From positions 558,001 through 622,000 of the forward strand of contig JAJNNY010000004.1 of assembly GCA_022453515.1 (NCBI GenBank): DNA of 64,000 nucleotides, in the 5' to 3' direction. The notes under the pieces are model-generated. The model was not told the origin of the DNA. It saw only the letters and a list, made by a program, of their open reading frames with translations, and made no database searches. Source of the DNA: Astrocystis sublimbata. Lineage: Eukaryota > Ascomycota > Sordariomycetes > Xylariales > Xylariaceae. How positions within the stretch are numbered: the first letter of the stretch is position 1; every line of letters starts with the position of its first letter. The translations under genes were made by a program, and so were the position numbers. Positions 22,574 through 33,597 of the stretch are shown here, piece by piece.

Positions 22574-25500
22574 ATGGGTGCCACCACCAACACCCCGGTG
22601 CTGCCCGAGCCTGGGAAGAAGAACATCTTGATCACCAGTGCCTTGCCATATTGCAATAATGTCCCTCATCTTGGGAACATCATCGGAAGCGTCTTGGTAT
22701 AGCTAACTGCCCCTTCTATGCCGTCTCGGGCCTCAAAACCATCTGCACCCGTGTTCGCTGCTGACCTTGCTTCTCGCTTGCCTAGTCCGCCGACTGCTTC
22801 GCCCGCTTTAGCAGGGCTCGAGGCTGGAACACTCTATACATTTGCGGCAGTGATGAGGTATGCTTGGCACCCAACACAGCCTGGTAGCGCCGAAGAGGGG
22901 CGACGCAAACGCAGCTGACATTCCATGCGATGGCGCGAATCAGTACGGAACAGCCACCGCGACCAAAGCCATTGAGGAGAAAACAACGCCCGCCGAGCTA
23001 TGTGACAAGTACCACGCTATCCACAAGCGCATTTACGAAGATTTCTGCATATCCTTCGATATCTACGGCCGCACCTCAACCGAACAGCATACCCAGATTG
23101 TCCAGAGCGTGTTTACCAAGCTATGGGAGAATGGCTATATCGAAGAGGTCCCTAGTATCCAGCCCTATTGTCCAGTTCACCATGCTTTCTTGGCCGATCG
23201 GTTTGTGGAAGGGAAGTGTAGTATCTGCAAGTGAGTCTATCGCTCTCTACTAAAAATGACTCAACAATGATTCAAGGGATCATCGCTGATATTCCACATC
23301 TAGAGCGGACGACGCAAGAGGCGACCAAGTAAGCAGCATCGCATCCTGTCAAAATTATATTGCGAAAGAGCAACATGCTTTCCGTCATATGAGCTACAGC
23401 TGTGACCCTTTGGTTCTCTAATACGTGTCTCTAACAGTGCGATGCTTGTGGAAAACTGCTCGATCCATTTGAACAACTACCCAAAGAAAAACAGGAAGTC
23501 GCGTCAGTGCCGGAGAAAGCTGAAAAGAGCACGAAGAAGGCTGAAGAAGAAGCCCCTGACACCGGAAAGGCGGAACTCAATCCCGAAGAACAGAAGACAG
23601 AAGAAGCTCAAACAAAAACAACCGGCTTCCTGATTGACCCTCGCTGTAAGCTAGACGGTGCAACACCAGAAGCGAGAGCAACGAAACAACTCTGTCTCAA
23701 ACTGGGAGACCTCGAGCCAGAACTAAAAAAATGGTTCGACGCGAGCAAAGAACATTGGAGTCACAATACTATAGGAACCACGGATGATTGGTTCAAAAAG
23801 GGGTTAGAGTCTCGCCCGATCACGAGAGATCTGAGCTGGGGCGTACCTAGAAAGTCCCCCCTTCTTACACACACAGACCTTTTGACTAACTCGCGTCTGC
23901 TGTATAGTTCCAAAGGGGTTGAAAGGACTTTCAGACGAAGACTACGACAACAAAGTCTTCTATGTCTGGTTTGATGCCTGCGTAGGTTTTGGTCTTGTTC
24001 TCTTACTGGCAAGAGACTTTCTACTGACAGTTGACAATAGATTGGATATCCTTCAATCACGAAGGCGTACACTGACGGTGGTGATCCCGCGGGGACGAAT
24101 TGGGAGAAGTGGTGGAAGAATCCGGAAGATGTGACCCTTTACCAATTCATGGTGCGTACAAATAGTCCTTCCCTGACTCTAGTTGGTGCCACTGAATTTG
24201 ACACTTTTCTTACACCCTGTTAGGGCAAGGACAATGTTGCGTGAGTGAGATTCTATACCGAAGATTAACCATGAACACTGTCTCACCATTTGCAGCTTCC
24301 ACTCGGTAGTATTTCCGGCGTCCCAAATTGGCACTCGTGAGAATTGGACCAAGGTTTCGCACTTTTCGACGACCGACTACCTGAACTACGAAAAGGCAAA
24401 ATTCAGCAAATCTCGAGGGTATGAGACCTGATAAATTATTCTTCTGCTGCCTGACATTTAAGATCCTTTGTTGTTACAAGATCTCTATCCACTTGCTATA
24501 ATCAATCGGATGCAACCATTTTCTAACCTCTTTGCTATAGCATCGGCGTATTTGGTACTGCCGTGAAAGATACTGGAGTTGATATTGACGTGTGGCGCTG
24601 GTACCTTCTAACCCAACGACCCGAGACGAAAGATTCGGAATTTACTTGGAGGTAATACTTGACCCGAGTATATAGCACTTGGAACGTAACTGACCTCGCC
24701 ATTCAGTGCATTTGTTTCAGCCAACAATGATGTTCTACTACAAAAAATCGGAAACCTAGCCCAACGGATTCTCAAGTACATCTACGGAGACGAGGATAAG
24801 AAAACAAAGAAAAAAAAGGGCTTGAGAAATGGTGGTTTTGTTACCGACAACACGTACACTGAGCCGCAATTCCAGACACTCAAAGAAAATGTCAATCGCG
24901 AGTTGAAAGTCTATCTGGGTCACTTGGAGAAACTCGAGCTCAGAGACGGGGCTAAGGCTGTGAGGAGTATTACTAACCTTGGGAATGAGCTTACACAATC
25001 GATATTCCCTACTGCCGAAGAGAAGGCCGCGGAACAGAAAGCCGCAGCGGAAGAGAAGGCTGCGGAGGAGAAAGCCGCAGCAGAGAAAGCCGCTGAACCG
25101 AAAACTGCCGAAGAGAAAGCTGCCGAAGAGAAAGCCGCGGCAGAAAAAACCGCAGCGAAAATAGCAGCCAAAGAAGAGGCCGCTGCAGCCAAGAAGAAGG
25201 CCAAGGAGAAGGCCGCTGAAGAAAAAGAGGCCAGAGAGAGACCAAGGAAAGAGGCCGTTGCAAACCTCGTCCTTAATCTTCTGTAAGCTATTTGCACCCA
25301 TGTGTCCGAGCGTTTCTAACCTTTGGATAGTTATCTCATCGCCAACCTGACCTATCCGTACATGCCCAATATTGCATCCTCCATCTTGACACAATTGGGA
25401 ATACCAAAGGAAGATCAAACTTTCCTCATACCAGATGCCTGGGACGAAAATGTCTTGAAGCCCGGCCACAAGCTTGGCACGCCAACTCCATTGTTCACAA

Positions 25501-25697
25501 CAATTCCACCTAGTCGCATTGAAGAGTGGAAAGAAGCATTCGGTGGAGAGGAAGCAAGGAAGTTGAAGGCAGAACTGGCGGAAAAAGCGGCGACAAAGAA
25601 AGCAAAGAATGGCAAGGCGAATAAAGCGCCGAGTGAGAAGAAGGAGAAAAAAGAAGCCAAGAAGACCACTGTACCTTCCAATGCGCCCTCGACGTAA
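22574..25697 (+). CDS. Methionyl-tRNA synthetase (cytosolic type), divergent, with Ala/Glu/Lys-rich insert
   Basis: A class I synthetase that charges tRNA-Met. Twelve exons give about 765 residues; introns at 22697-22785, 22858-22943, 23231-23303, 23329-23437, about 23850-23907, 23982-24040, 24152-24223, 24241-24295, 24419-24540, 24652-24706 and 25283-25330. The HIGH-type signature is HLGN at 32-35 and the KMSKS-type signature KFSKS at about 409-413. Zinc-knuckle cysteines are in CSIC and CDAC, and VFYVWFDAC and GKDNVAFHS are catalytic-core landmarks. Two features are odd. The fifth intron restores the conserved WGVP[IV]P stretch only with a non-GT donor, and residues 555-637 are a lineage-specific Ala/Glu/Lys repeat inside the anticodon-binding domain. 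The usual GTATETKA reads GTATATKA here. It may be a divergent second copy rather than the housekeeping enzyme. Identity is sure; the fifth junction is not. Confidence 0.88.
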
Positions 25698-27688
25698 TTA
25701 ACCTTCTTGGTGTGGGTATCATCTCGGATATACCTGCTTCATGGCAGATGCGTTATGATCTTATGAGTTGTCGTATGTGGAATAGATGAGATACCTGGAA
25801 TAGAGTGACTGGTTGTAGTCAAAGCAAGCCCCGAGACACGAGCGAGAAAGTCGTCAGCCTTGGTGTCAATTTGCCGCATGTGTCAATAATGGAAGTCGAA
25901 GGCTTGTGATGCACCGGATAGCAACTCAGTAGTCAAAACAACTTCTCGCGAGGCTGAAAATAATCACTTATACTCGTCATTTAAACTTGCTCATTCCGGT
26001 AGCTTTCATTTCTTAAGGTAAGTTTGCGCAGCTATGGCTTCTTTCTAATTGTTCAATCCTCGCGGTTCATGTAAACTCGAGATATGATGAACTTACACAC
26101 TTGAGATTCAATGCTTAGTTGTCACTGTTTACAACTTTTGTTATAGCTTCTACCCCAAGCTGACTGGGCCTATATCATGTCGACCAAAGTGCTCCCCTTA
26201 CCCGCTTGCTGGTTTTTGACCCTTGCTCCTCGGTTATCTGAGCTTAAGATTGCGACTATACCTCCCTTATATCTCGAACTCGTTTCCCCCCATTCAACTG
26301 AAAGACTGGCAGTCCCTGTTACATAATTAGCGGACAATCGGCGACTAGCGCAACCAGTTGCTCGATGGCGGGCAATTTAACCGGCTTTATGACCCTGAGG
26401 TTCGTGCGAGAGAATGGATAAGACGTTGCAAGTCATGAAGGAATCAAGCATAATGGGAGGCAGAATGTCGGAGCTGTCACGGTCTTGGCGGAATGAATTT
26501 TAGGATCGGTGTGATGTCATGCTTTATTACTACCTACCTAGCTAGCGAAACAACACATTGTGTACAAACAAAGGCAATTAATTCGTCAATGACTGCGTTC
26601 TTGTGCTTTTCTGTATACGCTGTTTGGACTTGATGAAATCAAGGTTGAGTCTCATGTGCTGTTAGTTCTACGTTTGCTCTCCCCGACGAGACGAGTGTAC
26701 CGAATAATAGACCTGGTGCAAGTCTGTGGTATCTTGACTTCTCGAAACCTGTGGCTTGAAGTGCTTTGATAAGAACAGCAGATGGAGACGAATTATCTAG
26801 AGTTCCTATCGCTTTTGGTAAAGCATTCGGCTTCTGAAAGGCTGAAAGACAGTACTTATGAATAGCACACTTGGGTCGATGAATCTCATGATTGGTAGAC
26901 TTTACTCGAATTACACTACAACGTCTTGTATTCCCAAGGACGTCGCTATAATTTCTAACATTGAAGACATCGTGTTGTTGCGATGATCAGTCATAATGAC
27001 TGACGATGAAGCGGTGCCTGTGCAGAGAATCACAGATTTCTGAAAGCCGCCCAAGACAATGACACCAGAGTCTTCAAGCTCCAGCCTTGGGGTTTAGTGT
27101 TTATAATAGGATAGATTGATGGGCCACTGAGTTCACGAGTAGAGAATTTGAGGCGACCGCACAGGCGAAAAGTCCTACGGATCGAGCATGCTGATGCCTA
27201 CCGGCTCGATCGATGGGTGTGAGTGCGTAGAGCAACATTTCTGGTTTATCCTACAGGATACCTTTACATAATGATTGATTTCTGAACAGGAATTGCCAAG
27301 AAGACAGTAAACTCTCTCATCAGAAATACAATTGCTGGGGAATCAGAGCGTGCGCGCGAACCAGTGTGTTCCTGCAATGTTGCCTGATGATGGAATCGCG
27401 GAGGCCTCTTTTGTCTTTCAATTCGATGTGGCGTCCGCCGAGCATTGGTTGGCACTGCAGCTTGGCCGTAATCTATCTGATATGCCTTGCCCCTCACCAA
27501 GTCTCAGCTGGTTAGCCCATCACGAGGCACCTAGGTTATACACAACCATTTTTAAATCTAAGGTGTCTGTTCGCACTCTATAGCATTTCGCTTTCTTCCC
27601 AGATGCAACATAAGTCATCATCGAATTGACCTGTTTGAATATACCGTATTAATAACAGACGTGGCCCCCAACGTACAAGTCGCGCAAG
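25698..27688. other. Gene-free spacer
   Basis: About 2 kb of AT-rich sequence with no supported gene. Open frames at 27264-27500 (minus) and 27332-27583 (plus) show no motifs. It should include the synthetase 3' UTR and the promoter of the membrane-protein gene. No repeat family was recognised. Confidence 0.45.
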
Positions 27689-28819
27689 ATGCAGTCTTCC
27701 ATCCAGGACGACATCAAGCACTACTACTTGCCGATCGGAGTATTGGGACTGATCAATCAGTTGGCAAATGCCTATATTTATATTGTGCTGATTACCCGCC
27801 ACCGGCCACTCTGGCCCGGTCGCAGAATACACCACCAGGGTTACAGCGCTGCGTTGTCTTTTGTGACGATGGTCTTCGTCTTAGGATTTGATTCCACCAG
27901 CGCATCGCGCTTGAGCCAGTGGGAGCTCATTGCCAGCGTTGTCGGGAACTTGATCCTCTTCCTATCCTTCATCGGCATGACCGCTGCGTCTGTATCCGAC
28001 AACGAGGCCAATGCCACGCCGGTGAAGGCAGTTCCAAGTTTGCCGAGTGAGGCGGATAATACTTTACGTGATGTCACGGTACACGAAGACCAGCCGCCGC
28101 CGCCGCCGCCGTACTCCAAAGACGACCCAAATAAAGTCGAAACGACAATATGTGATGAGCCACGAGCCTCCAGCCGCAGGATACCATGCGCCCCCAAGGA
28201 TGAAGCGTCAGCGCCCCTGGACGACCCTATCAGCACGATGCACGCAAAAGACGCCGATGCTTTGGGGGCGTTGTGTGGCCACGCGGCGGTGCAAGATGAT
28301 GTACATGATCCTTCCTCGGTTATCCAGGCATTCACACCAAATGACGCCGAAACCCTGGCAAAGGTTCGGGCTTCTAAAGCCAGTGACACCAAAGTCATCT
28401 TGTTTTACCTTATATTCAATGTGCCAGGACTGGTTCTAGTCTTCGCCGGGCTCGTTGGCCAGCTTGCGCACAATCTGCCAGCCGGCTGGGAAAGCCACCC
28501 AAGTCACATTCGTGACATCGTCATCGCGTTCAACGTATTGTTGGCTGCCACCCTCCTTAGCACGTCCGTGTGGTGCTATCGCATGAGGCAAGACAAAGCG
28601 ACCCTGAACAACACGGAGTCGAAGGAAACGAAGAGATTCGGTCGTGTCGATTGTTTCATGTTCAGCGTCATCGCCCTCGACTTCTGCATTGTGTCGTTCG
28701 ATCAGTGGCTTCTTGCTGCCCTGGCCGATGATATCACCGGCGCGAGACACATCCTCAGCGACGGGGGCATGCCGTTGGTCTATGCGCTTATAACCAAGTT
28801 GCCGGTCCTTGCTCTATAA
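27689..28819 (+). CDS. Hypothetical multi-span membrane protein
   Basis: A single-exon gene of 376 residues that I do not recognise. Seven hydrophobic segments are visible: about 13-35, 52-68, 80-101, 234-258, 275-295, 320-345 and 359-376. They form two groups separated by a hydrophilic loop of about 130 residues (102-233). The loop contains a run of seven prolines followed by a tyrosine (PPPY-like, around 136-142), which could be a WW- or SH3-domain docking site. A second hydrophilic loop (297-319) is Lys/Glu-rich. The C-terminus ends inside or just after the last span. The first ATG of the open frame is used; no upstream exon is evident. Coding-like composition and intact length argue that it is real. 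No neighbour suggests a role. Confidence 0.7.
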   Translation: MQSSIQDDIKHYYLPIGVLGLINQLANAYIYIVLITRHRPLWPGRRIHHQGYSAALSFVTMVFVLGFDSTSASRLSQWELIASVVGNLILFLSFIGMTAASVSDNEANATPVKAVPSLPSEADNTLRDVTVHEDQPPPPPPYSKDDPNKVETTICDEPRASSRRIPCAPKDEASAPLDDPISTMHAKDADALGALCGHAAVQDDVHDPSSVIQAFTPNDAETLAKVRASKASDTKVILFYLIFNVPGLVLVFAGLVGQLAHNLPAGWESHPSHIRDIVIAFNVLLAATLLSTSVWCYRMRQDKATLNNTESKETKRFGRVDCFMFSVIALDFCIVSFDQWLLAALADDITGARHILSDGGMPLVYALITKLPVLAL

Positions 28820-31697
28820 TTAGTAGATTAAGTACAGTAGATGGATGGCATGTGCCATGCACCCAAGGGCAGCTAAGTTTTTTTTGTGTATTCGAAACAA
28901 GTGATTGCCGATATAATGCCGTTCTCATTATCTTGTCACTCACCTAGGCGATGACGCGCCAAAGTTGAACCTGGAGTCGACCGACACTGCCTGCCTTGCT
29001 GCCTGCGAATCATCCCTGGGGCTGTTCAGTTGCGCCGTCCTTTTTACCTGAATTGATATCTCAGTAAACACTGCTGGCGTGTTGGACGGATTAGGTATCT
29101 TCGGTATCTTGGTACCTGAATCGCCAATCGCTCGGCAGCTGAAAGATCGCCCGTCTGACCTACCCTAACGGCTTAGCCCCTAGGTACCGTAACTGAGTCC
29201 TGGTCGACTCACATGCAGCAGGGCTTATGGTATGGCGGTGTTCTGATCATGTACTTCAAGTTAGTATACTGCACTTACACTTGCGGTTTGCCTTTCGTTG
29301 TACAACCCGATATTGGAATCCTTATCAAAACGTGCAATGGTCATTGTCAGCGAGCTGTCTTCTAGCGTGACCGCCTCTACTAAAAGCCACATCACAGGAC
29401 GGCTCAATATAATAAATTTCCCCCCTAGATTTGTTAGGGGTAGATTTCACCCTCCGCAGTCTTGCCATGTGCGCCGGTTGCGCCATCGCACGTAGCCGTA
29501 GGCAGCTGGGGTCAACTCCACGCGCTGAAGCCGATCCTGCAATGTTTTTTCATTACTAAGTAACATGAGTATCGCCACGCATAAAGCTGGGGAGGCAAAG
29601 CGTTTACATAAGTGGGATGAAAAGAAGGCTGAAAGTTGAGATGAAAAGTCGCCCATTACGAGTAAAAGGAATGGCGTGACGAGGAATGACCCCCGTTGCA
29701 ACCTACCTACGTACAGTAGGTGTCCAACGAGAGATGGGTGTATTGGGGACAGCTGGAGATCCCAAGAACCATGAAAAGGCTCGCAGCCCCTGAATACAAG
29801 GCAATGAATAGCAGCAACCTGCTGTTGTACGCGCGTCCAGTCCCTATCTTCAGAGTCATCACGGTCATTGTTGCCCGTTGCGGTTCGCGGCCGCTCTTAC
29901 TCGAAACACCAATCAAGTACTTGAACAGAGGTGGCAGCGAAGCCAAGGATGGGTGTCTGCGAGGACAGCGTCCTTGGCAAATGGAGCGGTAAGTTGGTCA
30001 TCAGTGCATTGATTATGATGGCGTGGAAGGGCGAGGATGGCGAGATGGGGTGAACTGGCATGCCAAGCGCGTCGCTCATGCTGGTATATCGTTAGCAGCA
30101 GCGCCGAGCAGCGCCAATATGGGGTGCATGCATTACACTCATCGACTTCCACATCTGGAAGAGAACAGACGACAATGTACAAGACTTATTCAAGTCTGCG
30201 CAGAGAAGGAATCGCAATCACGGACGGTACTCACGGGTCGGAGAGGGTCTTCTTGGCGACAAGTTACAGCTCCTGTATTGGCCATAGTACGAAGTAATTA
30301 GCAGGGTTGCGTGTTGCGATAGATAAGGTGCGAAATGCTGCGTAGTTCAGGCGCTAATAACCTCTCACGAAGGGTTACTTGGACATTGCCTCTAGGTCAA
30401 GGCAGTTTGTTGTTGTTCAACCACAAGAAAGAATCCAACAAATTCGTTTACAAAGCCTCATCTGCACCACCTGGGCAGCACCTAGGTAGAATGACATACG
30501 AAGCCCAGCCGAAAGATCTGGGAAACAGAGCACGCAGTGACGCGCAGGCGGCAATCCAACATTGATCGACACGACATATGCTATCAATAGCATACCGCGT
30601 CTATATATCAGTTGCCAAGAATAACAGCCACTGGGGTTCAACACTTTGACCCTGTTCACGATCGACAATAACCTTAAAGCAATAGCCATGTTGCATTTCA
30701 TTGGTTCTGTCATTGCAATATACGTGTGACAAGTATTACTCCGAGGCAATTGCCACGACAGCGGCTGGGACCCCCTCGGCCCCCAAAGCTATTAGTATTT
30801 TGACTCCGCCTCTCCTCGCCCGGTAGCATCCTGGCTCTCTTTGAAGATGGCTTCGCAAATGGCAGTCAAAACCGACGCCAATGGTAGCCCAGCTGCCGAA
30901 ATAGCCTTAGTTAACCCATTATCGTGTTTGAGATCCTTCCCGAGAAGGTGATGATTGACGAGTACCGAATCTCCATAAAAAGTGCCGATCGCCTAGGTCA
31001 GCAAGCCAGCGGGCCAGCGAGGGCAGGGCTGAGGCAACGTCTTTCCGAACGTCGGCTGTGCTGTTATCGGTATGATTGATGGAGATGAAGTTTGCCATTA
31101 GAGAGCACTTGATAACTTGGCCAGAACTTGGCTACAGGGCCGAGCAACGCTATAACTTGAACCGGGACATGAATTTGAGCCTCAAACCGCCGCTAGCGTT
31201 TTCCACGCTGGACAACAAGAATATCATACAACCAACTTTGAGTTGCCATAAGTCGGAAGGCATAACAAAAGATCGTAACCGTTATCAAATCATCGTATCG
31301 CAGGTGATCTTCCCGCAAATATGGGTTAGGATACTGGCACTATGCCTAGGTTGAAGGTCCGTTAAGAGGACCCTTACAATCTCAGTGACATTCCCTCTTA
31401 AGCCTCGCGGATCAGCAACTTGATGATCAGCATCGTCGATCTCTAATTCCCCTGATGCACCGGCGATCATATCCTCTTGTTGTCATTGACACTCATCCGA
31501 CGTCGAAATACTGGCAAGATGTAGTTACACACATACGGGTTGATGAAGTATAAAGCTGGCCTTGATGCAGCGTCAAGTGTCCTGTTTTTTTTTTGTTCAT
31601 CATCACCATCATCAACCTCCTCTACTTCCCCCTCCAAGCTCTCAAGAACACCACCCAGCAACTCAGTCAACAGTCACTACTTCTACAATCTTCCAAA
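28820..31697. other. Long spacer with a possible decayed coding remnant
   Basis: About 2.9 kb without an intact gene. TAGGTATC/GGTACC words occur near 29090-29190 and 29700. On the minus strand between about 31470 and 30790 there are protein-like stretches in different frames (for example ADVRKDVASALPSLARWLA, then after a frame change LVNHHLLGKDLKHDNGLT) ending at TAA 30794-30792. They look like a decayed gene, but I cannot name the family. A TATAAA at 31549-31554 belongs to the downstream protease gene. Confidence 0.4.
31549..31554 (+). promoter_or_regulatory. TATA box of the deuterolysin gene
   Basis: TATAAA about 145 bp upstream of the deuterolysin ATG, followed by a pyrimidine-rich leader (long T run at about 31583-31593 and CT-rich sequence), a typical layout for a highly expressed secreted-protein gene in filamentous fungi. 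Confidence 0.45.
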
Positions 31698-32811
31698 ATG
31701 AAGTTCTTCGCCAGTGCCACTCTCCTTGCCTCCGTCGCGAGCGCTGCCTCCATCGACAATGTCAAGCGCGCTTCGCCTCTCGATGTGAAGATCGAGATGG
31801 TTGGGAACTCTGGCGTCAAGGCTAGCATTACCAACAACGGCGCCTCCGACCTCAAGGTGTTCAAGACTGGCTCTCTCCTCGACAAGGCCGCGACTGAGAA
31901 GGTCAAGGTCTACCAGGGCAGTAAGTTAAAAACATATAGCTTATAGACTGCAATAAACTGGCACGCTTCAATACAAGAAAGCTAACAATGTGGCAGAGAA
32001 CAAGATGGACTTCTCTGGAGTTCGCCTCCGGGTCTCAACCAGCAACTTGCCCGAGTCCAGCTTCCAGACTATCAAGGCTGGCAAGACTGTCTCGGGCACA
32101 TTCGATGCTGCAGAGCTACACGATCTCAGCGCTGGCGGTGCCTTCGACATCGTCTCCAAGGGTGCTCTTCAGTACGCCTCTGCAGGATCCCAGAAGATCG
32201 AGGGTTCCGTCCCCTTCAGCAGCAACGTCGTCTCCGCCAAGGTGAACGGCTCCAAGGCTTCCGCTGCTTTCAAGAAGTTCCACGCCAAGCGCGAGAACGT
32301 CCAGAGCGACTGCTCAGGGTCCGAGCTGACCGCGACGGTCAACGCTATCAACGGTGCCTCTGAACTGGCCCAGGCTGCTGCTCAGGTCGCCGGCAGCGAC
32401 GACGACAAGCTGAACGAGTACTTCCACAGCACCTCGGTGCGCGACCAGGTCGTCGATGTCTTCAACAAGGTCGCCGACGAGACGAGCAGCACCACCAGCG
32501 GCGCGGACTACTACTGCACCGACGTCTACGAGAGCTGCAGCGACGGCGTGCTCGCATACACCCTCCCCTCGCAGAGCTTCATTGTCAACTGCCCTCTTTT
32601 CTTCAGCGACCTGCCTGGAGCTTCCTCGCAGTGCCACTCGCAGGACCAGCAGTCGACTGCCCTGCATGAGACCACTCACTTGTCGGAGATTGCCGGCACC
32701 AACGACAACGGTTACGGCTACGCTGCTGCCACTGCGCTGTCTACGGAGGATGCTCTTAACAACGCCGACAGCTACGCGTTGTTCGCCCAGGCTGTCTATG
32801 CTCAATGTTAG
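31698..32811 (+). CDS. Neutral protease 2 / deuterolysin, peptidase family M35
   Basis: A secreted zinc metalloendopeptidase with preference for basic substrates. Two exons (31698-31920 and 31997-32811) give 345 residues. The signal peptide is about 1-17 (FFASATLLASVASA). A propeptide of about 155 residues ends at the Lys-Arg site 172-173, leaving a mature enzyme of about 172 residues, close to the known 177. The aspzincin signature is complete: HETTH at 298-302 supplies two zinc ligands and the catalytic Glu299, and GTNDNGYG at 308-315 supplies the third ligand Asp311. Mature-region cysteines (SDCSG, YYCTDVYESC, NCPLFF, SQCHS, AQC at the end) fit the family's three disulfides. Such enzymes serve extracellular protein breakdown and in some species virulence. 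The family has several paralogs, so no symbol is given. Confidence 0.94.
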
Positions 32812-33597
32812 ATAGGGGTAGTTTCGCTGCGGGGGTAGTGAAGGTTAGGCGCCTGACCTCACTTGATGATGATCATGATGACGATGGCATTTGCAATTAC
32901 ATGTACATATTTTGCATATTGAAATACCATGAATATATACCCTTTTATATAATCTTTCCCTCTTCCAGAGCTTGAACGCACTATAGCCAGCCAACTAGGC
33001 GTATTGTATATACAAGTACCACAATTTGACTACTAATGATGAACGTGCGTATATGTATATGTATATGAGGTCACGACTCGGCCTGAAAGATCTTTTATTA
33101 TTAACAATGTCAGCGAATTAGCGATATGTATGTCTGCCCGGTCGAGATGTTCCAACATTAGGGTGTCAGTTAATACCTGCAAGACTGGCTCAGAAAGGAA
33201 CAATATGCATGGCGCACCTTTCTAGTAAATGAGTTGGCCAATAGCGTCTGTTAATAATATTGTGTTACGATATTGATAGGATAGCTACTTGTTCTTTCCT
33301 TAGTACGAAAATGGTTAACTCTTCTACCCCATGGAGGTTACGGCATAAGATAATATGCATATGATACCAGTGCTGCTAGTAGTCTATATATAGTACCAAC
33401 AACCACTGACTTTGGGAAGTGATCATAGAGTCCCCTACCCTCCCTACATCGCACTTAAAATCCTAATCCCCTTCTTCTAATGAGAAGTCCGGGTGAGATG
33501 TTTCGTCATGGCCATACAATACTGATAAAGGTGCACAGGAACGCCCGACTACCAAATCTGAGAAAATAGATATTCGCACGATTACGTTTTTAGAAAC
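32812..33597. other. Intergenic spacer
   Basis: About 790 AT-rich bases between the protease and the first P450 gene. TATATATAG near 33384-33393 is a possible core promoter about 210 bp upstream of the P450 ATG. Nothing else was recognised. Confidence 0.45.

Noticed and set aside
24756..25469. Minus-strand hydrophobic open frame opposite the MetRS repeat
   Set aside because: Phe/Leu/Ser-rich product is simply the complement of the Ala/Glu/Lys codons; it also crosses a real intron.
29707..30079. Minus-strand small open frames with a hydrophobic stretch
   Set aside because: One starts only at TTG, and they share no splice-consistent model or recognisable family.
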